Source of the DNA: Trissonchulus latispiculum
Lineage: Eukaryota > Nematoda > Enoplea > Enoplida > Ironidae
Reading direction: 5' to 3'
Assembly: GCA_030248195.1 (NCBI GenBank)
Contig: JASAND010032022.1
Coordinates: 1 to 64,000, forward strand
DNA: 64,000 nucleotides
Position numbers and translations under genes: made by a program. The notes beneath the pieces are model-generated. The model was not told where the DNA came from. It saw only the letters and a list, made by a program, of their open reading frames with translations, and ran no database searches. Positions 1 to 9,251 of this stretch are shown here, piece by piece. Within the stretch, counting starts at the first letter, position 1; every line of letters starts with the position of its first letter.

Positions 1-1737
1 GACCCCAGATTGAACCGGGAACGGCCTCGTTAATCCTTGCCCGACACGAATAACAGACGAAGCCCCCTCGTTATATATCTCGGATAGGTGTCAATGAATA
101 GACGAGGCACGCCATATTTCTGAGCACTGCCCACATGGATGCGCGGTGGATGCTATCAAAAGCAGCGGCAAAGTCAATAAAAGAGCCCACTACAGTAGGT
201 TGTCCGTGACGAAGTCGCCTTTTTTCAAGGCAGCGTCTAAGGATGTATATTTGGTCGACACATCCACAGACCACGACGAAGAAGCCGGCCTGCTGGTCAC
301 CCGGAGCAGGGACTCATACAGAGGCTCTAGCCTAGAACGAAGAATCACGGTTAGGATTTTTCCAGCGATGGATAACAGTGTAATTCCTCGGTAATTTGCG
401 CAGTCCCGTTTGGATCCTAACTTGTGCAAAGGTACAATGATGCCGTCCTTGAAGTCTTGCGGGACTTTCTTCTGATGCCAAATAGATTTTAGAAGAAACA
501 CAATGGTGTGGAGATTATCTGTAGTTAATGCTTTGAAGGCTTCGGCTGGGATGTCGCAGGTGCCAGGCGATTTGCTGGTTTTGAGGCATTGGACAGCACG
601 GATGACCTCCTCCAACGTCGGGGCAGCTTGCGAAACAAGCTCAGATTCTTCAGGAAAATTTCCGTCCAGGTCAGGGTCAGTTTGAGTTGGGTTCGGACGA
701 TTGTACAAATCGGAGAAGTAGGCTCTCCAGCGCTGCAGTCGGTCATCGGTTGAGGTGAGGACTTCACCATTCGCGCCAGTGACGGCTGCAGGAGTGACAC
801 TGTCACTATTGCCACTCAGCCTGGAAATAGTTTGAGATAGGGTTTTAAGGTCTCCGCGATCTGACGCCGTTTGCATGGAGGACGCTTGCTTAGCTATCGA
901 TTCAGCTCTGTCATTTTTAAGGGAGACCCTTATATGTTTACGTAGAAAGTTTCGGCGTTTGTGATCCTGCTCGGAGCGCCTTTCCTCGATAAGCTGTAGT
1001 GTGTCAGCAGTGATCCAAGGATTACGGATGGTCGTTTTCACTGGGCAGTGTTCCTTTATGGAAGAGATGATGACATCCTTGATTGCCGTCCACGACGTAT
1101 CAATATTATCAGAGATCTGACCGAGTGCTTGGAAACGGTTTGAGACCGATATATTGAACGCAGCTGACCCGTGATCAGACGACAGAGATGAGAAGTCTCT
1201 GCGAGGAATTCGCTTGGGCAGGCGCCGGACTGAGAGGTGTAGTTTAAGTCGACTGACAACAAGTTTGTGGTCAGACAGAACATCAGCTCTGGTGTACACC
1301 TTCACATCCTCCACCATAGACCGCAGCGACTGACTCACAAGTAGATGGTCCAATTGTTTGACTGTGCGGCCATCATTAGAATAAAATGTCAGTTGATGGT
1401 GGGGTTTGTGCCTAAACCAGGAATTGGCAGCAAACAGTCCATTGGCAGTCGCAAATGACAGCATACGGGTGCCATTATCATTAAGATTGCCGCGGCCAAA
1501 GCGACCAAGAACCTTGGGCCAGGGGTGATGGAGAGCACCTGTCTCTGCGTTGAAATCGCCGGCAAGGATTGTAGCTTTGCGATTATGGAGCGTGTCATAG
1601 CAGGTTTGAAGCTGGCTGTAAAAGTCGTCTTTTGCCTGAGTACAGGCACAGTCGGTAGGCGCGTACACAGCGACGACAGAGATGGGGACTTTTGCAGCAA
1701 TCTCAAGGGTGGCGAGGCGATCTGACACAGCGGTGAA
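1..1737 (-). pseudogene. Endonuclease C-terminus and RT N-terminus of the RTE-like element
   Basis: Continues the endonuclease after the insertion: VVAVYAPTD, ILAGDFNAETG, QLDHLLVSQSL and LSDHKLVVSRLKL near 1700-1230. A linker follows, then the RT fingers/palm (SKSPGTCDIPAEAF near 560, NYRGITLLSIAGKIL near 400). A frameshift around 270 moves the RT into the frame with VGSFIDFAAAFDSIHRASMW (motif A). Further stops lie towards position 70. The segment at 1-70 matches the start of the RTE fragment at 49.47 kb (GASSV-RVGQG), which confirms that both are the same family. Confidence 0.8.
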
Positions 1738-2126
1738 CTGGCATTTTTTTAGTGGGGGGGGGGGGGGGTGGGGGCCCCCCCACTGTTCGGTTCCCCCTCC
1801 ACTTTTCGGAGCCCCCCCCCCCACTTTCATCCCCCCCCACTTTTCGGCAAGCCCCCCCCCCACTTTTTTGGGGGTCGCCCAAAAGTGTCACAAAATTAGG
1901 TTTTTGAGGTCAAATTTTCAAAAATTTTCTTAATTTTTAGCTAATTTATGGACTTACAAGCTCATTTTAAGCTTAAAAACAGCGATTTTTTGCGTTTTTA
2001 CCTTAACAATGCTAATTTTTCGCTAAAAATTTTGGTATTTTATACCTTTGGTTCGCCCCCCCCACTTTTCGGAAGCCCCCCCCCACTTCCCCCCCCCCCA
2101 CTTTCAAAACCCTAAAAAAATGCCAG
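1738..2126. mobile_element. 389-bp MITE inserted in the RTE element, 6-bp target duplication
   Basis: Ends are inverted copies of CTGGCATTTTTTTAG. The 6-bp direct repeat GGTGAA lies at 1732-1737 and again at 2127-2132. Removing the element and one GGTGAA rejoins the endonuclease reading frame, so the boundaries are well supported. The interior is non-coding, with long G and C tracts at both sides and an AT-rich centre. A related left end with the same CTGGCATTTTTTTAG start is seen at 59736. The superfamily is not clear; the 6-bp duplication fits none of the best-known groups cleanly. Confidence 0.85.
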
Positions 2127-2132
2127 GGTGAA

Positions 2133-2462
2133 ATCTGTCACTGATGATGCATATTTCATCTTTATGGCAAACGCGACACCATGTTGTAGTGCGTTGCCAC
2201 CGGAATAAAAAACTTTGTAAGAAGAGGCTCCATCCGAGGAGCAAATCACAAAGTCTCCGGAACCCTTCCACCGGGTTTCAGAAAGAACGACACAGTCTAA
2301 ATCGAATCGTTGTAGTTCATTTGCGAGTAATTCGCTTTTAGCTGGGTCACTAAGGGATCGGACATTCCACAGTCCGAATGAGCACGTTTTCTTTGGCGAA
2401 ATTAAAGCTTCGTCGGCTTCCCCGGACGCGGTAGCATTGGGCTTGAATAGTTGAGCAGACAT
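2133..2462 (-). pseudogene. Endonuclease N-terminal segment of the RTE-like element
   Basis: About 110 codons with the N-terminal half of an exonuclease-endonuclease-phosphatase domain. The motifs WNVRSLSDPAKSELLANEL, CVVLSETRWKGSG and VFYSGGN are visible. Glu in SETRW is the expected metal-binding residue. The frame stops where the 389-bp insertion begins and resumes on its other side at about 1731 with QFTAVSDRLATLEI, so the two halves were one ORF before the insertion. The start at 2462 is only the first in-frame Met; homologous text continues upstream (GKRRVGGVASPVEPAEQS near 2460-2560) in another frame. Confidence 0.8.
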
Positions 2463-2589
2463 ATCATAAAGGATTGTTCAGCTGGTTCTACGGGGCTCGC
2501 CACACCACCAACCCTCCTCTTTCCCAGTAGCTGGCTACTGGCTCCGGGCTTGGGACCGGCTGAATACTTAACATGCTTAACCTGGATTT

Positions 2590-2950
2590 TGTCTACTTTT
2601 CCCAACTTCTGGCTTATTTTAAGCCAAAATTTAGGGAGGGGGGTATGTGGGGGAGAGGCTCACCGAAAATGGGGGCATATTTTTGAAAAAAATTTGCAAA
2701 TTTTTACGGCTTTTGTGTAAAAACTGCCAAAAATCGCTAAAAATAACTAATTTTAGGTGTTTTTACGCTAAAGCATTGAATATATATTTCGTTAAAATTT
2801 TTCGGCGAAGCCGAAAAAGTTTTTAAAATTTAGGGTAAACATGGTGAAATTTGGCAATTTTTTGGGTTATGGGGTGGGGAGTTTAAAATGTATGGGGGGG
2901 TCCTCGAATGGGTGGAGGTTGGCGAGTTGGGGGGCCCCCAATTCCGCAAA
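2590..2950. repeat. G-tract-rich dispersed repeat with a GAA-loop mini-hairpin
   Basis: Non-coding sequence with runs of G, AT-rich filler and a perfect 9-bp hairpin with a GAA loop at 2798-2818. Similar composition and the same kind of mini-hairpin recur near 25.2, 47.8, 48.2 and 57.4 kb. No ORF and no clear terminal repeat were found. Confidence 0.5.
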
Positions 2951-4340
2951 ATCACTACGTTTAGACGCCAAAATAAGAAAGTTGGCAACATCTCACTGAA
3001 GGTTAGAAAGATGCTTTCAAAAGTAAAAATGTACAGCTCAGTGAGATCTTTCGAATGAATATAATAGCCTTAACTGTGCAGCTGCTGCCCTGTTGTCAGC
3101 ATTTGGCAAAACCTTCCTTGGCCGGAAATATCGAATTCTTGAAGCGGGCTGAGGGTGTTCGAATATTATAACAGCTTAACTTATTTTGGAAAATTTTCCA
3201 AGTTTCACCCTGATTTAAGCCATCAACCAGCAATGCGTTCCCAAAGGGAATCTCTGCCTTAAATGTTTTCGGTGCTTGTTAAACGAAAACGTTTGCCGGG
3301 TGGAAAATGAAATACATAAGTAGTGTCAGTCTGTAACTTAGCCTTAGTTTGCACAGTCACACTGTCATTCCTGGTCTGTTGTAAAAATACAAAGCGCAGT
3401 ACACTTTCACATGGGTATTGTACTTGTAGAAGTTATAGGCTTTGCCTGTTTTTCCCACTTTCCGCACTTGACCCCTGTCCTCTCAATCCCTGTTGCCTCC
3501 CCGAAGTCACCTTGATTCCTGAAGTGCAAAATTGTGCCAAATTTTAGGATTCGTAAAAAAATAAAGAGAATGTTTCCAGTTTCGCTGAAATATTTTGGCC
3601 TAAATCATTTTCTGCCTGTTCTAAAACTGAAATTTTGAGCACTTATGTAGAAAGCAGGGTAATTTTTTTACTGTATTTTTGGCGATTTTAAGTAGCCTTA
3701 GTTTCTCCTACTTCCCCTGTCCCCTACCCGAACTAGTCTCGGAAAAGCCCATTTGCCCTTTATAAACACAAAGTACGAAATCCTAACGGATACATGATTC
3801 TAATTTTGTTGTTCTAATTGATACCTTTGATCGAACGCTGCCTCAATTTACATGTTGTTCTAGTTTTCTAGTTTCGGGAAAATTGTACTTGTGTCGTTGT
3901 TGTTCACTCACTGTCATCCTGCGGTAACCTATATCCACACATTCTGTAATGTCTTGCCGCGTTGGTTGTCTTCATTCCTATACTAGTTTGCTCGTGTAAT
4001 TCTATGTATTATCTGGGCTTATTCTTGGAATTTTTGCTTGGTGGCCCAAAAATCCGAGGGGCAAGAAATATGGGCGGCTTTATTTTAATAGCACACACTG
4101 TAAAATTTGATACAATTTTTAAAAATTTAGACCTTCTGAGCGAATTTTTCAGGACAAAATTTGGTACCAAAAGGAAAACCCTCAGGTTTTAGGGAGGGGC
4201 GATTTTTTGGGATGCAGGGGGTTGGATTTGGGGAGGAGGTCGTTTAGGGGGGCCCGCCCTCCCCCTCCCCAGTAGGATAAGCCCAGAATATCGGTTTCCT
4301 TTTATTACTGTGTTTTTGAATTTTGAATCTGTTATTTCAG
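2951..4340 (+). other. Probable intron of the Numb-like gene
   Basis: No coding exon recognised. The stretch ends in a pyrimidine-rich acceptor (GTTATTTCAG, 4331-4340) just before the Numb-like exon. It contains the TIR element at 4013-4286. Upstream Numb exons (the PTB domain) must lie left of the window or are lost. Confidence 0.5.
4013..4286. mobile_element. 274-bp TIR element of the CTGGRCTTATTCTAG family
   Basis: The left end CTGGGCTTATTCTTGG matches the inverted right end (AGTAGGATAAGCCCAG). G-rich blocks lie next to the right end. Family members with the same end occur at 8928-9251 and about 47396-48013. It sits in the intron 54 bp before the Numb-like exon. The target duplication is not clear. 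Confidence 0.65.
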
Positions 4341-4751
4341 GTGGCAGCATCAGTGCTGTGCCTGAGATTTCTCCATTACCAGAGGAAGATTATCAGCAGC
4401 TGTCGCCTGGCGGCCTGGGAGGTACTCTGGAAACCGCATCCTCCGCCGGGGGTTCCTACGAAGCCATGCTGTCAGAGTTTGCCACTCTTAGGACTACTGC
4501 AACGTCCCAGCCTTTGCCAGGCGTAGGAGTCCAGGATGGACGTTTCTATCCTGCAACGACCGGAGTCGCCTCTGGACACATGTTTGGCAGCCCTTCTTCC
4601 ACTACCTCACCGTTTCCTAAGCCCGGGGATCTTGTCTATCAACCTCCTCCCGTTTCCCCTCATCCCCCACTCCCTGCTCTGGTCTCTGGAATGGGTATCT
4701 CCCTGGATAGCCATCTGGATCAAAAAACGTCCCTTGCTAATGCTTATGACT
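4341..4751 (+). CDS. numb: Numb-like endocytic adaptor, penultimate coding exon
   Basis: Exon bounded by acceptor TTTCAG (ends 4340) and donor T|GTGAGT (4752). It starts in phase 1 and ends in phase 1. It encodes about 137 residues of low-complexity, Ser/Pro/Gly-rich sequence (ISPLPEEDYQQLSPGGLGG, PPPVSPHPPLPALVSGMG). This is typical of the disordered region between the PTB domain and the endocytic C-terminus of Numb. On its own this exon would not be diagnostic; the assignment rests on the next exon, which joins it in frame (AYD|SFIPSG). Numb proteins are membrane-associated adaptors that restrain Notch signalling and control endocytic cargo and cell-fate asymmetry. The PTB domain is not in this window. 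Confidence 0.7.
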
Positions 4752-5135
4752 GTGAGTTTGAAATTGATTACTGTTGTTGATTGGTTTTTGCTGTTCCAAG
4801 GCTATGATTGCTCATAATATTACGCAAGAATTTTATGCTATTTGTTTTTACGGTATATATCTTCGTTGCGAATCTGTACGAAACCAGTTGAAGCTATTCG
4901 TTTTATTTTCTTGCTCTTTAGCATTCTTATACCACTGACTGATCGTTGCACTTTTGGCGCTTTTAATGGAGGAGAAATTCACTAGGAATATTGTTGTGAT
5001 TTTGACTTTAGCGAAAGCTTGTCTCCACGTCTATACAAGGTGGAACCGTTTCGCATTGTTTTGTATGTTTTGTTGTTCAGTCGTCCCTGACATGTATGCA
5101 GGTAGAATTGATAGTGCTGTTTCTTTTCATTTCAG

Positions 5136-5602
5136 CATTCATTCCTTCTGGTTCATGGAACGTGAACGCTGCCGTTGACAGCGGCAGCACGACTACGATG
5201 GTGACTACATCCTCCAGTGCTGTCAGCGATGGTCCAGGCGGGCTGACTCCACGATCACGGGCCCAGGAGTGGTTGGATTTTACGGCCAGTCAAGCCCGAC
5301 GACTTCAGCAGACAGCTACCCCTTCTCCACCGCCCGGTGGACCACTGAATGGAGTAAGTACCTCCGCTGAACCCCCTCCTCCTCCACAGTCATCTCAAGT
5401 GGACATTTTTGGTCAGCCTGTTTTCAGTGGTCGCAATCCACCGACACTCTCTTCAACTGACACTGCGCCTGTGGTAACGACTTCCTCAGCGAGCATAGAT
5501 CCGTTTGAGGCCAAATGGGCCATGCTGGATCCGGGACCGGAACGACCCACCTCAGCCACTACCAATCCATTTGCAAACGAGTCCGCTTCAGTGAATATTT
5601 AA
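5136..5602 (+). CDS. numb: Numb-like endocytic adaptor, last coding exon with DPF and NPF motifs
   Basis: The acceptor TTTCAG ends at 5135, the phase matches the previous exon, and the stop TAA is at 5600-5602. The C-terminus reads DPFEAKWAMLD, then a short linker, then TNPFANESASVNI. Numb proteins end with a DPFEA.WA.L block, which binds the AP-2 alpha ear through DPF, and an NPF motif, which binds EH domains of Eps15-type proteins. Both are present in the right order and at the right distance from the end. The rest is Pro/Ser/Thr-rich (EWLDFTASQARRLQQ, PPPPPQSSQVDIFGQ). A GTAAGT inside the exon at about 5353 could serve as an alternative donor, but reading through is needed to reach the tail motifs. 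Alternative: another DPF/NPF adaptor, which I consider less likely. Confidence 0.78.
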
Positions 5603-6035
5603 CATTAAGTCAGTGTGTGGCCGCCCACCACTACTACACAATCATAACACTCTGTAGTTGATTGTTGCGTTTATATTTATGTGTATTTACGTGTACGTGG
5701 TGTCGTATTAGCCTGCTTGTATTTATTTGTATTATGTATGTGCAACCTCTTATTTGATGTTTGCGTCTTAGATAGATAATTTATTATTCTATTTTGTTGC
5801 TTGATTGCCCATTTTTCCGTTATCGCAGAGATGTCGATTTTAATCTGTTGTATCGTATTACTGTATTCTATGGTTGTAAGCTTTGCTCTTTTAACAACTA
5901 GTTGTGCTTTTAGTATTGTTGGTATAACTGTTCTATTTAGTCTGATTTAGCTTGCACAGTTGGGAGATTCTCAGTTAAATGTTAGTTATGTTATTCTTAA
6001 AATGTCAAATGTTTCCTTGAATATTGGGTATCGTA
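5603..6035 (+). other. Putative 3' UTR of the Numb-like gene
   Basis: T-rich non-coding sequence directly after the stop codon, with no ORF. A canonical AATAAA was not seen before the transposon cluster begins at 6036, so the polyadenylation site is unknown. Confidence 0.35.
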
Positions 6036-6082
6036 TTCTCGCGCTTAAGGGAACACCCACTTAAGAGAACATGTTCTCTTAA

Positions 6083-7083
6083 GGTGGTGGTATCCTTTTG
6101 TGCAGTGCTTTTGCGGTGATTTTTTTGAAACGCTATAACTTTCGCAATTTTAGGAGTTGCAAAGAGCTTTATACATCGTTTTAAAGCTTATTATCTGTAC
6201 ATTCACATGAGCTTACAGAACTGGCAAAATTAGCAAAAAAATAGCAGAAATTTTCTGATAAGCTGACATCTAACAGGATGAATATAGACCAAAAGTTTTT
6301 GAACATCGATTTCTCAAAACTGAAGAATCGGCCAAAAGTTCTTTTTGTGCCACGATATGAAGGACATATGGGCCGAGGGACGTTTTTTTGGATTTGGCTC
6401 AGCATGTCTTAACGGTCGAGAAAATCGGCCAAATGCACAGTAACACGAAATTTCGCAACTTCGCATTGAGTTTTCTTGCTACTCAATATGTTTTAGCCCA
6501 AACCAAGAAAAACGTCCCTCCGCAGAAGTGCGAATTTCGATTCTGCCGAAAATCTCCGGAATCCGTCGAGTAGTTTTTGAGAAATCGATGTTCGAAACAA
6601 AATAATCGCAGTTTTGCCAAAATGGTTTTTCGGCCAAATCTCTAGCTGAAAGCAATAAAATCCGGCTAATAGACATTCATAAAATGTGCATTTGGACGAT
6701 GTATCGATTGAGTATAACTAAGCCAATTTTGTCCTTAACATGTGGCAGTAATTTTGAAAAAACTGATTTCCTCGAAAATGACCATTTTGTGACCCTAAAA
6801 ACAGTTTTTTGCTTATACTGACTTAACCACTGGAGATAGCTCAAAGGTTGTAAGAGCAAAAATGTTCATTCTCGAGTCCTCTTTCCAGCCATACCAACCA
6901 ATCACGTGTCTTGTCTACCTACTGGGAGCTTAAGGCCAAAAACCAAAACTTTCTTATTTTTTGGCCTAAGAATACGGGACTGGTTCTAAAATGTTAAAGA
7001 GCACGGAAATAGGTTATTTCGTAAGTTTTAGCCCTTTGCGTAAAGGAGTAGGAGTCAAAAATACCCGAAAGGAAACCAGCACC
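6083..7083. mobile_element. TTAA-flanked MITE, copy A (1001 bp)
   Basis: TTAA lies on both sides (6079-6082 and 7084-7087). The ends GGTGGTGGTATCCTTTTG and the inverted GGTGCTGGTTTCCTTTCG are similar to those of copies B and C. TTAA duplication is characteristic of piggyBac-like transposition, although the GGTG terminus is not the usual CCY start. No ORF above about 75 codons. The interior differs from copies B and C, so it is a sister family sharing only the ends. Confidence 0.7.
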
Positions 7084-7294
7084 TTAAGTGAACGTGTTCT
7101 CTTAAGTGAAATCCAAAAATAGTTTAACTTTTAAAAGCAAGTGTTCAATTTGTACTTTTAAAAGTTAAAGTTAATAAGAATTGGACAACTACTGCTGAAG
7201 TTTTAGTTATTTTAAGAAGAAAGTAATTAATGTTATATACCGTAAAAATGACAACAGCAACTATGCAAACTACAAATGTAAAATTGATAATAGC

Positions 7295-7816
7295 TTCTCA
7301 GTGGTATTGATGAGAATAGGAAAATATCAAAACGTGGACACCCAGAAATCTAACCAACCTTATTCACGCGACCGGTTTCGAGACCGGTGTGGTCCCTTCG
7401 TCAGGCGACTCCTGGCTATTACTCGCTGCAAACGTTCCTGGGGGGCTATAGGATTCCTTATTCGAATGGGAGGGTAGGCGACAGGCTCGGGAGACAGGGG
7501 GGCACTCTGGGCACTTCCTGGAGGAAGGGGGGCACGTAGGGAACTTCCGGGAGGAAGGGGGGCACGCTGAGCACTTCCTGGAGGAAGGGGGGCCTGGGAA
7601 GGCTGGGGGGCGCTGCTGTGTTCGGTAGAATGGATGCTAGCAATGTCAGACTCGGAAGGTGGGGACTTGTTGAAACGTAGGATATGTTCCCAATTTAAAT
7701 TGAGAGGATAGTCCGTTTTGATATTTTCCTATTCTCATTGATATCTGTGTATCCCCCGTGGATCCGTGGACTGGTGTCTGTTTTGACTCTTTATTGTTCT
7801 GTTCTCAGTGGTATTG
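7295..7816 (-). mobile_element. 492-bp Penelope/retrozyme-like insert with 15-bp target duplication
   Basis: The 15-bp direct repeat TTCTCAGTGGTATTG flanks the insert (7295-7309 and 7802-7816). The insert (7310-7801) carries a 24-bp inverted repeat (7310-7333 and 7715-7738) and, on the minus strand, a hammerhead ribozyme motif at 7357-7410. Between them are three degenerate copies of a ~50-bp unit containing CTTCCTGGAGGAAGG. Hammerhead motifs of this type are known from the terminal regions of Penelope-like elements and from small retrozymes. No reverse transcriptase or GIY-YIG domain is present, so this is a fragment or a non-autonomous derivative. Confidence 0.6.
7357..7410 (-). ncRNA. Hammerhead ribozyme motif (type I, Penelope-like)
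   Basis: On the minus strand the conserved core is complete. CTGACGA (7404-7398) is followed by stem II, GGGACC pairing with GGTCTC around an ACACC loop (five Watson-Crick pairs and one G-U). GAAA follows (7379-7376), then the palindrome ACCGGT for stem III, and the cleavage triplet GTC (7372-7370). GCG after the cleavage site pairs with CGC just before CTGA to close stem I, with an internal loop beyond. The near-absent stem III loop and palindromic stem fit the minimal hammerheads of Penelope-like elements, which cleave best as dimers. Expected cleavage is between 7370 and 7369. This is assigned by motif and pairing only. Confidence 0.85.
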
Positions 7817-7908
7817 GACATTCGCTTAAGCGAACATGTTCTCTTAAGTGAGCATGTTCTCTTAAGTGAAACCTGAAAATTTTCCAATTTCGACCGTATT
7901 TCACTTAA

Positions 7909-8889
7909 GGTGATGATTCCTTTTGGGCACATATTGTTGGTAGGTGGCGTAAATCAAGATGAAATTTGACGAAACTTTCCGAAATACGTTCATTTAGCGT
8001 TTTAACACCCTCCGAGCAATCCCGATGCAAAAATTCGAGATTTCCGGTCAGGACGGTTTTTCCCAATTTATGAAAGTTTGGCAGCAGCTATACAGTCGTG
8101 ACTATATTCATTCGAAAGATCTCGTTGAGCTTCATATTTTTGCTTTTTAAAGCAACGTTCTAGCTTTTCTCTACCGTGAGTTATAGTCGATTTTCTTGTT
8201 TTGGCGTTGAAAACTTGTCATTTTTGCAGAAATCAAATAATCCATTATTTATTGAACTATGCAAGCCGTAAAATCTACCTAAGGGCGTCGATTTGAAGGT
8301 CGCATAGGGGCAAATTATCCGACGTATGATCGTCTTCCAACAGCCATCCCGTAGGCTGCTATCATAAAAAATGTAGTTTTTGCAAAAACACGACCAATTT
8401 TTTTTCAAAGATTGTGGAGCACTCACCAGACAAGTTGCAGGGCTGATACTGAACAGATGTGTTCTGCACAAATATACCCAGGGACGATTTTTTAGTTTCC
8501 CCGATTACTGTTTTCTAGCTAACGTAATCGCTTGACAAATTGGAAAAAAGTAGGCAAAATACAGGTTACGCACACATTTCAGCTTATTTCTCTACAACAA
8601 AGAGCGATTTCACAAAAATAAGAAATCGTCCCCAGCTATTTGATGGAGGCATCGAATAATATAACCGATGTCTCGCGAAAAAATTTACTTGAGTCTGCAA
8701 AAAATCTGGAAAATTATACTTCTTCTAAATTGTCTTACAAATACTTTTGAAAAGCAACATTAGTTTCATAGTATGCATTAAAAAGAGAAAATGTCAAGCT
8801 GCATTTTGATATAAAAATGGCTTCTTAACTCCAAGTAATGAATGAATAATAACGGTGCAAACTTTATGTGACCAAAGGGAATCACCACC
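7909..8889. mobile_element. TTAA-flanked MITE, copy B (981 bp, intact)
   Basis: TTAA lies at 7905-7908 and 8890-8893. The left end GGTGATGATTCCTTTTGG and the inverted right end GGTGGTGATTCCCTTTGG form about 18-bp TIRs. It is near-colinear over its whole length with copy C (48729-48922 plus 57621-58406, 980 bp). Non-coding. Confidence 0.85.
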
Positions 8890-8927
8890 TTAAGGGAACA
8901 TGTTCTCTTAAGCGCGAGAATAGGTTC

Positions 8928-9251
8928 TTGTCTTATTATAGGGAATTTGGGGGGGGGGGGGCTCATGGATTAAGACATTTGAGCCGTTTCTAATTTTTTC
9001 CAAGCATATGTTAAGCACATTGCAGTTGTGTTGCATCCACGGAAAGTGTTAGTTCTTATTGCAAATATAAGCAGATTTAGCAGCAGTAGTAAGAGGACAA
9101 AATTTTAGTGAGAATATTCTGAGAACCTGGAAAAGCTGGCTGTTTGGGTGAACTTTGTATTAAAAGTGGCACCCATTGCACGGCTCTGATTGGGAGGAGG
9201 GTGGTATGTTCATACTCAACGCCTCCCCCTCCCCCTGTAGAATGAGTCCAA
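8928..9251. mobile_element. 324-bp TIR element, CTGGRCTTATTCTAG family
   Basis: The left end TTGTCTTATTATAGGG matches the inverted right end TTGGACTCATTCTACAGGG. G tracts follow the left end and C tracts precede the right end, as in the copies at 4013-4286 and about 47.4-48.0 kb. Non-coding. Confidence 0.55.

Larger units (their letters stand above)
1..2560 (-). mobile_element. RTE-like non-LTR retrotransposon, 5' part, degenerate
   Basis: Read on the minus strand, this stretch encodes an apurinic-type endonuclease followed by the start of a reverse transcriptase, the order of RTE-clade non-LTR retrotransposons. Endonuclease hallmarks are WNVRSL, SETRWKGSG, LAGDFNAETG and SDHKLV. RT hallmarks are KTSKSPGTCDIPAEAF, YRGITLLSIAGKIL and, after a frameshift near 270, the motif A region IDFAAAFDSIHRASMW. 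The element runs off the left edge, so the catalytic YADD part is not seen here. A related fragment at 49.5-51.06 kb carries exactly that missing C-terminal part. The reading frame is broken by a 389-bp insertion (1738-2126) and by the frameshift, so this copy is dead. The 5' boundary near 2560 is approximate because a G-rich repeat begins just beyond it. Confidence 0.88.
6036..8920. mobile_element. Composite TIR element, TA-flanked, hosting nested insertions
   Basis: The two ends are inverted copies of TTCTCGCGCTTAAG, each flanked by TA (6034-6035 and 8921-8922). Inside are two TTAA-flanked elements (6083-7083 and 7909-8889), a 492-bp insert with a ribozyme, and copies of an 18-bp TTAA-containing unit. 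There is no coding capacity. Without the two TTAA elements and the 492-bp insert only about 0.4 kb of host element remains, so the founder was a short non-autonomous element. Confidence 0.6.

Noticed and set aside
6061..6082. Steroid-receptor-like palindrome AGAACATGTTCT as a regulatory site
   Set aside because: It has no 3-bp spacer, recurs as part of an 18-bp minisatellite and is better explained as repeat structure.
7458..7643. Pro-rich 61-codon frame with repeated PPFLQEV
   Set aside because: It is the antisense reading of the CTTCCTGGAGGAAGG repeat inside the ribozyme-bearing insert.
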